Positions 1-8,367 of a DNA stretch of 22,004 bases are shown in pieces. Within the stretch, counting starts at the first letter, position 1. Each line of letters begins with the position of its first letter. Source of the DNA: a virus. Location of the stretch: the IMG/VR virus record IMGVR_UViG_3300025767_002389, positions 1-22,004 of that record. One strand, 5' to 3'. A model generated the notes under the pieces. That model saw nothing but the letters and a program-made list of their open reading frames with translations. It did no database searches and was not told the origin of the DNA. Made by a program: the position numbers and the translations under genes.

Positions 1-2
1 AT

Positions 3-3000
3 CTCGGTAAATTAAGATTTGAGTATCGTGGCGAGTGGACGAATGCTACTACGTACGAGGCTAATGACGTTGTCAAGTATGGCGGCAATCTTTACGTTTA
101 CAAATATGGTTTAAAAACTTCAGGCAATATTCCACAAACGTCTTCCCTGTATTGGGACCTGATGGTAGAAGGCTTTAAGTTTGAAGGTTCGTATGACTCT
201 GACACAACATATAATGTTGGCGACGGATTCTCATATGGTGGTATTGTTTATATCACAACAGCCAATAGTATAAGCGGAACACGTCCACCAAATGCTGGAT
301 ATTCTACGTTTACAGATGGTCTTCAATACGAAGGCGAATGGAGTAATTCAACTCAATACCAAAAGTCAGATATTGTTAAGTATGGCCCAAAGTCATATAT
401 TGCTTCTGCTGATCCTACAATTGGCTCGAATCCGTTAACAGGATCATGGCAAATATTTTCAGATGGTATATCTTTCGATAGCGCATATGATAGTACTGTT
501 ACATATAAGCCAGGTCAGGTTACAAAATGGGGCAATAATTCTTATATCGCAAATCAAGATATAGGTGCCGGAGATTCTCCAAATGTAGCTGGGAACTGGA
601 CTCAAATTATTGAAGGACAAAGTTGGAAAGATTCATATAATAGTTTAACAAAATATTATGAACATGATATTGTAACCTTTGCGACACGTACATACAAATC
701 TAAGCGTGATAACTTATTAAATGTTAGACCAGATACTAATACTGCTCTGTGGCAACTTATAGGTACTGGACTTAAGGCTGAAGGTATTTGGTCAGGCAGT
801 ACAGTATATTATGTGGATCAATTAGCAACATATGGTAATACGACATATAGAGCTAAAGCTGAAACAATTAACCAAGTTCCAGATGTGACGCCAGCTGTAT
901 GGGAAGAAATTGCTTCAGGTGTTGATACAAGAGGAAGCTGGGGTGGAGGAACACTATATTATAAAGGTGATATTATCGTTAACGGTAATAAATCTTATAT
1001 AAAAAATGCTTCATCGCACACTTCTAATACAACCTTTGATTCAGATAATTCTAATTGGACAACGTTAACCGACGGCGTTAGATATAGAGCTGGCGGATAC
1101 GATAGTTCTACTAGTTATTTAATTAATGACATCGTACAATATAGTACAAGCTCTTATATAGCTTTAGAGAATTTTAACGCTTCTGGAAACTTTGGTAGTG
1201 AACTAACCGCAGGCAAATGGGAATTACTCGCTGCTGGTGGCGGTTCGGTTCTTCCTTCTCTTGCGGTAAGCGATAAAGGTAAATTTTTAGGATCTACAGA
1301 TGGCGTTGCTTATAGCTGGCAATATCCTGGCAAAGCTGATAAAGTTTACTATGTTGCTGAAAACGGTAACGCAGATTCTGATTTGGGTCAAACGGTCGAT
1401 ACAGCTTGGGGATCTTTAAAATTCGCATTAGAAAATGTGACTGGTCCAGCTACTATCTTTGTTAAAGACGGTAGATATCGCGAAAACCTACCTATGACAA
1501 TTCCTGCTAACATTACGCTTAAGGGTGATGGTCAAAGGAACACTGAAATTCATCCAGCTGCTGGTGACTCAAGCAAAACTATGTTCTTTGTAAATAGTGG
1601 AGTTCTTGTTGAAGAACTTAAATTTACAGGACTTACTGGGTTTGCGCTAGATGCAACTAATCCTCATGATATTGAAGAAGCTACAATTGGTGGAGTTTAC
1701 TTTAGACTTGACCCAACTGCAGTTATTCTAAAATCTCCATATATTAAAGAATCAACAGCATTCTCAACCGGTGGCGTTGGAGCTGTTATTGATGGAGGGC
1801 TTAACAATAATCCAGCAAACCAAGGTTCTATGGTTTTCCACACATTTACGCAAGTACATAACGGTGGTGCTGGTTTCCATGTTCGCAAAAACGGTAAATC
1901 AGAAATCGTTTCTTGCTTTACATATTATTGTGATTTTGGCCTTGTAACATCTAGCGGTGGTAAGATTAGAGCTCTTAACTGTAATAACTCTTATGGTACT
2001 TACGGCGCGGTTGCTGAAGGATTTGATTCCAACGAAGTTGCAATTACAGGTAAAATCAGAGGTACTTCACTTCATTACGACGGTAATACGATAACTGGTG
2101 GCACTGAATTCAATGTAGGATCTAAGATTGTCGGTGAGACAAGCAATGAAAAAATAGATAGAGCGACTCGTGCTGCTAACGTTTCCTTCCATTCTCCCAA
2201 TCACGGCCTAACAACTGGTCAAAAAATATCTATTACAGGTTTGACACCTTCAACATGGGCGTCATTGTTCACGGCTGATAGTTATTGGGTTACGGCTACA
2301 GACTCTTCTAACTTTATACCTTATATCGACTCAGCAAGATCTACTGGTATTGATACACAAAATGCTGGCGGTAGAAACACTGTTACTACAACAATTACAG
2401 ATATTGCTCGTCAAAACCCAGTAAGATTAACTGTTACGACTGCGGCAAACGCTGATTCATATGCTCCTCACTATATACAAAGTGTTGGTGGTATGACTCA
2501 AATGAATAACCGCTGGGTCACGTTTGATAGTGGAGCTGCTACATCTGCATCTACTCTTTTTGCAAGAGAAGCTGAAAACGTTAAGATTCAAGTTAAAAAC
2601 GCTGGTAGCCAAACAGAATTGGCTGGTACGACTGGAGGGTCGACCCTGACATTTGGTTCTGCTAACCCAGCAATTACTCTTTATAGAGGTTCAAGATATA
2701 GATTTATTGGTGACTCGGCAAGCGCCGTAACAAAATCAGTTGCCGGTGGACGTTTCTATCTTTCTACTTCTACTAGCTGGGATTCAAGTAACTTTACAGA
2801 TGAATACACAACTGGAATTCTAAATAGTAGAAACAATCTTGATGGCGATTCAACTCTTGATAGTACAGTAGACGGACTACTCTTTGAAGTTGGACCTACA
2901 ACTCCAACAACGTTGTATTATAACTTTGACAGTGCTACTTCTGCTTCTCAAATGAGAGGGCAAATTAACATTGTTAATCCTCCGTTCATTGATGCTCAAT

Positions 3001-4130
3001 CATATAGCGTTTATACTTCTGGTGGTCAAGCTAGACTGATGGATTCAGGCGACTACTTCGACTCTGCTCATTGGAATGCTGAAGCTCCTACGGCTGACGT
3101 TATTAATACGCAACCTACTCAAGATAAAATCTACGTAGAAAATATCACTTTCCCAGGATTTGCCGGCGGTGAGCTTATTAGTCAAGGCGCAGTAAATGCA
3201 AGTCTTGCTAACTCAAACTTTTATCGAGGCCAATATGGCTATATTGTGTCAATTGATACTTTAACTGGACAGCCAAAACCTGGTCAATCTATATCGTTTG
3301 CGGGTGATGCTGATAGTGCGGGACAGGCAAGAGCCTATGTTGTTTCTAGCGTAACTGGATATGATTCAAGCACAGGGCAAGCGACATTAACATTATCGCA
3401 GCAAAAGCTTGAAACAAATGCTTCAACCGATGATACTAACGTAACAGTTAGAACTAATTATTCTCAGGTAAGACTTACAGGTCACGACTTCTTGAGTGTT
3501 GGTACTGGTGGAGTGACTACAACCAATTATCCTGGAACTCCAACGCAAGCTGCTTCTCAAGGAAACGAAGTTATTGAGACTGCCCCTGGTCGAGTTTACT
3601 TTATCTCGACTGACCAAGATGGTAACTTTAGAGTTGGTAACTACTTTAGAATTGACCAGGCTACTGGACGAGCAACCCTAGATGCATCTGCGTTTGACCT
3701 TTCTGGTTTGACTAGCTTGAGACTTGGTTCGATTGGTGCTCAGATTGGTGAATCAATTAACGAGTTCTCATCAGATGCAACGTTATCTGGTAACTCAAAC
3801 CTTGCTGTTCCAACAGAAAAATCAACTAAAGGTTATGTTGATCAAGCGCTAAAAGATATTACTTTATCATATGGATCTGGTGATTATGACTCTGCAAATA
3901 CGGTGTTTTACGAATGGGATTCTTCAAGAGATTCAGGCGGTAGACGCATTAAGGGTTATACTATAGGTAAGATAACATATTCAGATATTATTTACGATTC
4001 ATATACTGACGAGATAAATACATACAAAGAATACACTACCCTCGGGCATGGATATAGCGTAACAAGAAACGTTTCTATATTCTATAATAGCGATGGCTCA
4101 ATTGAAAGAATTCAGACTGCAGAGGTTTAA
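3..4130 (+). CDS. Large repeat-containing phage structural protein (tail-fibre/appendage-like), 5' end outside window
   Basis: The frame is open from the left edge (reading from base 3) to a TAA at 4128-4130, so the true start lies outside and at least 1375 residues are visible; the first internal ATG at 162 is not the start. Three regions can be seen. The N-terminal part has eight tandem ~50-residue modules (to about base 1241) with the pattern Y..GD.V.Y....Y.A....W....G. A middle part beginning near base 1340 (VYYVAENGNADSDLG, then AWGSLKFAL, DGRYREN, ITLKGDG) looks like a right-handed beta-helix. Downstream is an NHGLTTGQKISITG segment. The C-terminal third has RVYFISTDQDGNFRVGNYF and AVPTEKSTKGYVDQAL, which I associate with large virion proteins of marine T4-like phages. 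It is followed 9 bases later by the Cys-rich adhesin-like gene. A structural role is well supported; the exact location (fibre, baseplate or whisker) is inferred. Confidence 0.8.
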   Translation, partial: LGKLRFEYRGEWTNATTYEANDVVKYGGNLYVYKYGLKTSGNIPQTSSLYWDLMVEGFKFEGSYDSDTTYNVGDGFSYGGIVYITTANSISGTRPPNAGYSTFTDGLQYEGEWSNSTQYQKSDIVKYGPKSYIASADPTIGSNPLTGSWQIFSDGISFDSAYDSTVTYKPGQVTKWGNNSYIANQDIGAGDSPNVAGNWTQIIEGQSWKDSYNSLTKYYEHDIVTFATRTYKSKRDNLLNVRPDTNTALWQLIGTGLKAEGIWSGSTVYYVDQLATYGNTTYRAKAETINQVPDVTPAVWEEIASGVDTRGSWGGGTLYYKGDIIVNGNKSYIKNASSHTSNTTFDSDNSNWTTLTDGVRYRAGGYDSSTSYLINDIVQYSTSSYIALENFNASGNFGSELTAGKWELLAAGGGSVLPSLAVSDKGKFLGSTDGVAYSWQYPGKADKVYYVAENGNADSDLGQTVDTAWGSLKFALENVTGPATIFVKDGRYRENLPMTIPANITLKGDGQRNTEIHPAAGDSSKTMFFVNSGVLVEELKFTGLTGFALDATNPHDIEEATIGGVYFRLDPTAVILKSPYIKESTAFSTGGVGAVIDGGLNNNPANQGSMVFHTFTQVHNGGAGFHVRKNGKSEIVSCFTYYCDFGLVTSSGGKIRALNCNNSYGTYGAVAEGFDSNEVAITGKIRGTSLHYDGNTITGGTEFNVGSKIVGETSNEKIDRATRAANVSFHSPNHGLTTGQKISITGLTPSTWASLFTADSYWVTATDSSNFIPYIDSARSTGIDTQNAGGRNTVTTTITDIARQNPVRLTVTTAANADSYAPHYIQSVGGMTQMNNRWVTFDSGAATSASTLFAREAENVKIQVKNAGSQTELAGTTGGSTLTFGSANPAITLYRGSRYRFIGDSASAVTKSVAGGRFYLSTSTSWDSSNFTDEYTTGILNSRNNLDGDSTLDSTVDGLLFEVGPTTPTTLYYNFDSATSASQMRGQINIVNPPFIDAQSYSVYTSGGQARLMDSGDYFDSAHWNAEAPTADVINTQPTQDKIYVENITFPGFAGGELISQGAVNASLANSNFYRGQYGYIVSIDTLTGQPKPGQSISFAGDADSAGQARAYVVSSVTGYDSSTGQATLTLSQQKLETNASTDDTNVTVRTNYSQVRLTGHDFLSVGTGGVTTTNYPGTPTQAASQGNEVIETAPGRVYFISTDQDGNFRVGNYFRIDQATGRATLDASAFDLSGLTSLRLGSIGAQIGESINEFSSDATLSGNSNLAVPTEKSTKGYVDQALKDITLSYGSGDYDSANTVFYEWDSSRDSGGRRIKGYTIGKITYSDIIYDSYTDEINTYKEYTTLGHGYSVTRNVSIFYNSDGSIERIQTAEV
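12..1241 (+). repeat. Eight tandem ~50-residue protein modules in the structural protein
   Basis: Counting from the ATG at 162, modules begin near residues 5, 54, 103, 153, 204, 254 and 306, with one more upstream from about base 12. Spacing is 49-52 residues (about 150 bases). Each starts with an aromatic/hydrophobic strand (FKFEG, LQYEG, ISFDS, LKAEG, VRYRA), has a central D-I/V-V..G...Y segment, and ends in W...(S/T/A)DG. The repeats are clear in protein but have diverged in DNA, so this is an old duplication. The pattern resembles small carbohydrate-binding or fibre-shaft modules; binding is not shown by the sequence. Confidence 0.8.
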
Positions 4131-4139
4131 GGATAAAAA

Positions 4140-5363
4140 ATGACAATAGATGTAATAGCATATAACGCTCTGGCTAGATCAATTGATGCCAAAAAAGATC
4201 AAATAGCAGAACAAAGAAAACTAAGAGATTCCTCTAATGATTATGCAGATAATACAGTTAACGTGCTATCTAGCTATCAACAATTAATCGATAGTGCTGA
4301 CAGTTTTATTGGATGTTATACTCCTGTTGTTGCGGGTGGATATGATATTGAATGTTTCCATACAAAATATCAATCTTGTATGACTCCTCCAAGCGCTTGT
4401 GGGTTTAGCGGAATTAAAATGTTATGTGATTATATTGGCGGTGCAGTGACCGGCGAAATAAGAATGCAAGACTGTGGACAGATTGGTTCCCATGCACAAT
4501 GCGGTGTATCTTGTGCCTGGACAGCTCCAGCTGGAGTAAGCAGAGTTCAAGTGTTTGTACAAGCTCCAGGTGGTCCTTCTCTTATGGCTAACTGTTGTGG
4601 TGGATATGGCTATGGGCCAAATGGTGGCTTCTCGTCGACAGTTTACTGTATGAGCGCAGGCGATACTTTACAGTTATGCTCAGGTTGCTCTTGTTGCTGT
4701 TTTCCATACTGCTGTGGATACACGCTTTATAGGTCCTGTAATTCTTACGTATGTACCTGCATCGGTGGTGTTGCTGGTTGTATTATTGCTTGTTCTCCTC
4801 ACCCAAGTGGATGTTGTGAAACACAAGTAAGAAACACATACGGCGGCAGTGGAGGACTTGTATGTTATAACTTCTGGCATGGTTCACAGTGTTTATGTGG
4901 AGGATTTAGTCCTTGTCATAGCGGGGATCAAGGTAACTGTTGGTTTGATTGTTACGGACCATGGAATTGCGGAACCAATTGTCAATCAGGAAGAGATGCA
5001 TGCGGCCATCAATATGATTACTGTAGTCCTATTGTAACTGATGGATCGGCTGGTAATATTAATAACATAGTTCCTGGTTCATGCTTCTCATCACCTGGTT
5101 GGTGGCATTGGTGGGCACGTAGCGAAAATTGCCACTGGCATTGTACGCCTGGTACTGCATATGGACTTCAAGTTCAAACCTGTGACGCGCAATGCTGTTC
5201 ATGTACTGGTAATAACGTTTGTTGTGGTAGAAATAAATCTTGGGATCAAGGCTATTTTAGAGTTCAAGGACAAGGCGGAGCGTGGGGCATGCAGTGCGGT
5301 GGAAACACTAGTAACTGTTCTGATATGGGACGTTCTGGCGGCGTCTTTATTGCCTGGTGCTAG
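4140..5363 (+). CDS. Cysteine- and glycine-rich adhesin-like protein, paralog 1
   Basis: The 407-residue protein contains 47 cysteines (about 11.5 %), all after residue 58, many as CC, CxC or CCC. Residues 1-58 lack Cys and look helical and charged (DAKKDQIAEQRKL), possibly an attachment or trimerisation segment. From about residue 120 there is a WTAPAGVSRVQVFVQAPGG strand, then CCGGYGYGPNGGF, and the C-terminus ends GRSGGVFIAWC. This order (W..PAGV, G-rich core, GG.V.I at the end) recalls glycine-rich domains of phage tail-tip adhesins, here with cysteine in many positions. There is no signal peptide. The start has AAGGA upstream. It is a clear paralog of 6232-7383 and sits directly behind the large structural protein, so a receptor-binding tip role is likely but inferred. 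Metal binding is an alternative explanation for the cysteines. Confidence 0.72.
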   Translation: MTIDVIAYNALARSIDAKKDQIAEQRKLRDSSNDYADNTVNVLSSYQQLIDSADSFIGCYTPVVAGGYDIECFHTKYQSCMTPPSACGFSGIKMLCDYIGGAVTGEIRMQDCGQIGSHAQCGVSCAWTAPAGVSRVQVFVQAPGGPSLMANCCGGYGYGPNGGFSSTVYCMSAGDTLQLCSGCSCCCFPYCCGYTLYRSCNSYVCTCIGGVAGCIIACSPHPSGCCETQVRNTYGGSGGLVCYNFWHGSQCLCGGFSPCHSGDQGNCWFDCYGPWNCGTNCQSGRDACGHQYDYCSPIVTDGSAGNINNIVPGSCFSSPGWWHWWARSENCHWHCTPGTAYGLQVQTCDAQCCSCTGNNVCCGRNKSWDQGYFRVQGQGGAWGMQCGGNTSNCSDMGRSGGVFIAWC

Positions 5364-5371
5364 TATAAATA
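5364..5371 (+). promoter_or_regulatory. T4-type late promoter (TATAAATA)
   Basis: An exact match to the T4 late promoter octamer TATAAATA begins immediately after the stop of the first Cys-rich gene, about 30 bases before the ATG at 5401. The spacing leaves room for a short leader with the GGAG ribosome site at about 5384. Confidence 0.7.
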
Positions 5372-5400
5372 AGATTAGAATTTAACGGAGAAATTAAAAT

Positions 5401-6222
5401 ATGGCAACCCATACATTCACATTTAAGGTTCCAGATCTACAGCACGTGAATTCGTGGGAGGATGGGAGAACCGCTACTGGAACACTAAAAATGGACGGTG
5501 ATTCAGTAAAACTTTGGTTTATTCAAGGCGACATGGATCCGGCTCCAACGCTATTTGCTACTACATTTAATGAACAGCACGATAGTATTGGTCAATTCCC
5601 GCCTGTAACTCAAGCAGAATTAACAGAAGTAACTCTTAGCCCAGACACAGATAAAAATAAAATGTTTTTATGGTTAGCTAAGTACGAATCTGTTGGAGAA
5701 CTATTTGATAGCGACGAATGGCCAGAAGAAGTTAGAGTAGATACTCAAATCCCAAATAGGCCTGACGGTGTAACATGGAAAAAACTTTCTGATGCTTCAT
5801 GGTGTCCAAGATGGGCTTGGAAATTATGTATGAAAGACGGTCAAGTAGACGCGATGTTTAAAGCTGATGAAAACTTAACAAATTCAGATATGAACGCATA
5901 TAAGCGTAAACATAATGTTAAGTTTTATAGAGACAATTACGATTTAGGACCTGCTGCAGATTCTGATGCAGACGCATTTATGGCGGCTTGCGATCAATTT
6001 ATTGCTGATAATGCTGATGTTTATGCTTGGATGCTGACTCCAGAGGCTTTAGTACATGAAACTGGATTGGCTCCAAGAATTCCATTGTCTGTGGCTACTG
6101 CAATTAACAATATTCCTGAAGGTGATGGAATGGAATTTGCATATACACCTTGGGAAAATACCGCGCAAGCCCAAAAATTTATTGATTATCCAGACATCAT
6201 ATTTCACAGCGACTTAGACTAG
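5401..6222 (+). CDS. Unrecognised protein between two Cys-rich paralogs
   Basis: The 273-residue protein has no motif I can name. It starts MATHTFTFKVPDL with GGAG upstream. The first 100 residues look beta-rich; the middle is tryptophan-rich (WKKLSDASWCPRWAWKLC, about residues 125-142); the C-terminal 100 residues look helical and acidic, ending in FHSDLD. There is no signal peptide or transmembrane segment, and only a few cysteines, unlike its neighbours. It has its own late promoter and lies between two adhesin-like genes. A tail component or an assembly helper for the adhesins, in the way T4-type gp38 or Tfa proteins help fibres, would fit the position, but nothing in the sequence proves it. 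Confidence 0.75.
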   Translation: MATHTFTFKVPDLQHVNSWEDGRTATGTLKMDGDSVKLWFIQGDMDPAPTLFATTFNEQHDSIGQFPPVTQAELTEVTLSPDTDKNKMFLWLAKYESVGELFDSDEWPEEVRVDTQIPNRPDGVTWKKLSDASWCPRWAWKLCMKDGQVDAMFKADENLTNSDMNAYKRKHNVKFYRDNYDLGPAADSDADAFMAACDQFIADNADVYAWMLTPEALVHETGLAPRIPLSVATAINNIPEGDGMEFAYTPWENTAQAQKFIDYPDIIFHSDLD

Positions 6223-6231
6223 GAGTTATAA

Positions 6232-7383
6232 ATGCCTGATATTTTATATGCAGCAGCTTTAGATAAACAACTTTATCAGGACACTCAACTGTCTGTTGCG
6301 CAAGCACAAAAATCTGCTGCTGATTCAAGAAAATCTGGATGTCAATCCCTTGTGGCGCAATGCGCAACATGTTTAGCTTGTTGCCAATGTTGTGTTACGG
6401 TAGTTAAAACTCCTACAGCAAAAACTACTGAGATATGCATTCAACAATGCTTAGACCAATGCCCGATGTCTTGTACTGCTTGGGGACTTATTCCTGATAA
6501 ATGCGGTGCCACTGGTTGGTGTACATGGGATTTTGGTAACACAGAAACATATGTTATGTGTGGACCTTACAGAGGAAGATGTGGGACTTCCTGTAACTGG
6601 ACAGTCCCTGCTGGTGTTTGTTGTGTGCAATTTGATTTTTGGAGTCCTGGGGCATATGGCGGTACCGGATATTGCTGTGGTCACTCTGTATGGGGTGCAA
6701 ATGGTTCTTTTGGATCTATAACAATGTGTGTAACTCCGGGTGATATATATTGCATGTGCGCTGGTTGCGGACTGTGTTGCTCGGTGGGTCCCAGCTATCA
6801 CGATAATGGATTTAGAAGTGGTACTACTTCGATCGTTGGCAATGGGTTGGCGAATGTATGTGTTGATGGGCCAACGCCGCACTCACTAAAATATTTTAAT
6901 TGGGATAAGGGTATGCCCACGTGGTGCCGATCATTTAATTGCGGTGGCGGAAATGGTCAATGTCACTGTGGAGGTTTTTGGCAGTGCGCAGATAACAATT
7001 GTGCTACTTGTGGTGTTATCTGTGGTGGGGCCAATGATAGTATGCCGAACGGCAGGGTTTGCTTCGCAAAATCCCATTATTTTAAAGCCAGAGGTTCGGG
7101 CGGTGGATGTTATTGTAAAGATACTAACAACTATGGTTGGTACCGAGCAATCGGCGTTCCTCGTTTTCCTGGTGATGCTGACACTAACGGCCAATTTTGC
7201 AAATATGCAACTTCAAGCACATGTAATGGCTGTGAGTGGGGTGGTGGGATTTGTATGACTAATATTCCATGTATTCCTGGTATGGGAGCAAGCCCAAGTC
7301 ATATTATGGGTAGTTGTACAAACGCGTATGGCGGCTACCCTAGAGGCGGTGCTGTACGATTAGTATTTAAGTGTCCAATATAA
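6232..7383 (+). CDS. Cysteine- and glycine-rich adhesin-like protein, paralog 2
   Basis: The 383-residue protein has 45 cysteines (about 11.7 %). It shares the architecture of 4140-5363: CGTSCNWTVPAGVCCVQF matches CGVSCAWTAPAGVSRVQV, CCGHSVWGANGSF matches CCGGYGYGPNGGF, CMCAGCGLCC matches LCSGCSCCC, CHCGGFWQC matches CLCGGFSPC, and both end in a GG.V/A strand. The short N-terminal helix (about residues 8-34) is Cys-free and Ala/Gln/Ser-rich, followed by a Cys cluster (residues 37-55) that paralog 1 lacks. AGGAG lies 5 bases before the ATG. Overall similarity is moderate, so the two have diverged, perhaps for different receptors. Adhesin function is inferred from position and domain pattern. 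Confidence 0.72.
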   Translation: MPDILYAAALDKQLYQDTQLSVAQAQKSAADSRKSGCQSLVAQCATCLACCQCCVTVVKTPTAKTTEICIQQCLDQCPMSCTAWGLIPDKCGATGWCTWDFGNTETYVMCGPYRGRCGTSCNWTVPAGVCCVQFDFWSPGAYGGTGYCCGHSVWGANGSFGSITMCVTPGDIYCMCAGCGLCCSVGPSYHDNGFRSGTTSIVGNGLANVCVDGPTPHSLKYFNWDKGMPTWCRSFNCGGGNGQCHCGGFWQCADNNCATCGVICGGANDSMPNGRVCFAKSHYFKARGSGGGCYCKDTNNYGWYRAIGVPRFPGDADTNGQFCKYATSSTCNGCEWGGGICMTNIPCIPGMGASPSHIMGSCTNAYGGYPRGGAVRLVFKCPI

Positions 7384-7390
7384 TTTAATA

Positions 7391-7419
7391 TGTACATTTG
7401 TTTATGATTGATATATAAT
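7391..7419 (+). promoter_or_regulatory. Sigma70-like promoter for the rightward sugar genes
   Basis: TGTACA (7391-7396, 4 of 6 to the -35 consensus), a 17-base spacer, then a perfect TATAAT (7414-7419), about 30 bases before the ATG at 7450, which has GAGG upstream. It lies in the 66-base gap after the virion genes. No TATAAATA is present here, so this transcription unit appears to use host-type recognition. Confidence 0.55.
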
Positions 7420-7449
7420 AATACTATCTGAATTGAAATTGAGGAAATT

Positions 7450-8367
7450 ATGGATAAAGCCATCTTTATTAATGGTGGCGCAGGTCGTGTCATCTGCGCC
7501 ATCCCTGCGATAGAAAAACTCGCAAAAAACAATCCCGGAACAATTGTAGTATCAGAAGCATGGGGAGAATTATTTCTCGCTAGTCCCGTGCTTCGCGATA
7601 AATCTTTTATGCCACATACAAAAGGCCTTTTTGAAAATTACATTAAAGATCGTGAATGTATTTCGGTAGAACCTTATAGAATAAAAGAATATTACAATCA
7701 AGAATGCAATCTAATGACGGCATTTGATATAGAAATCAATAACGGTGACGGTAAGGATTTAGAACTAAATTTTGATTTATCTAAGCAAGTACAAGTTACA
7801 GCTTATAATTTTGTTGAAGAAGCTAAACAAAATTTAAACAAAGAAAAGGCTGTTTTATTCCAACCTTGGGGGCAAGGAGCAAAACAAGAAGGAAGATTTA
7901 TAATTGATTCTTCTGGAAGAAGTTTTGAATTGGTTGATGTTTTAGCTATTATGGAAGAGCTATCTAAAGAAGCGGTAGTTATTTTAATGTCAACATTTAA
8001 TATACCTACAGAAAAAAATATCCCATATGTCTGGACCGATCGATTCGATTTGTTACAATGGATGGGAGTAACTAATGCTGTTGACCACGTATTAGCGTGT
8101 GATTCTGTATCGCAGCATTTCGCCAACGCGCTTAAAAAGCCAGCCACTGTAGTTATTGGCGCTACTTTTCCAGAAAATATATCTTATCCTAATAATCCAA
8201 ATTTTAAAATTTTTGATTTAGGAAAAGATAAAAGAATTTATTCTCCTATTCGTATCGTGCATGAACCAGCATATGATTTAAATAACGAAGGTTTGATGCT
8301 TATGGAAGAAGCAAAAAGAAACGAAATAGTAAATTATGTAAAAGAGGAATTAAATAAAAATGAGTAG
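7450..8367 (+). CDS. Glycosyltransferase family 9 / heptosyltransferase-like protein
   Basis: The 305-residue protein has the outline of GT9 (ADP-heptose:LPS heptosyltransferase) enzymes: an N-terminal Gly-rich loop GGAGRVICAIPAIEKL (residues 9-24) where the family has a G.GD.....P....L segment; VLFQPWGQG near residue 136 at the start of the second Rossmann lobe; and CDSVSQHFANALKKPATVVIGAT near residues 216-238, corresponding to the family's D....H.A.A...P.V..FG nucleotide-sugar site. The length is slightly below the usual 320-350. It overlaps the carbamoyltransferase by 8 bases, so the two are probably translationally coupled. With the heptose genes nearby, ADP-heptose is the likely donor; the acceptor is unknown. 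The family assignment is fairly secure, the substrate is inference. Confidence 0.68.
   Translation: MDKAIFINGGAGRVICAIPAIEKLAKNNPGTIVVSEAWGELFLASPVLRDKSFMPHTKGLFENYIKDRECISVEPYRIKEYYNQECNLMTAFDIEINNGDGKDLELNFDLSKQVQVTAYNFVEEAKQNLNKEKAVLFQPWGQGAKQEGRFIIDSSGRSFELVDVLAIMEELSKEAVVILMSTFNIPTEKNIPYVWTDRFDLLQWMGVTNAVDHVLACDSVSQHFANALKKPATVVIGATFPENISYPNNPNFKIFDLGKDKRIYSPIRIVHEPAYDLNNEGLMLMEEAKRNEIVNYVKEELNKNE

Noticed and set aside
6227-6234. TATAAATG before the second Cys-rich gene as a late promoter
   Set aside because: It differs from the octamer at the last base and contains the start codon, so a transcript would begin inside the gene.
6451-7258. Small open frames opposite or within the Cys-rich genes
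   Set aside because: They are by-products of the Cys/Gly-rich codons, with no ribosome sites and no recognisable protein features.
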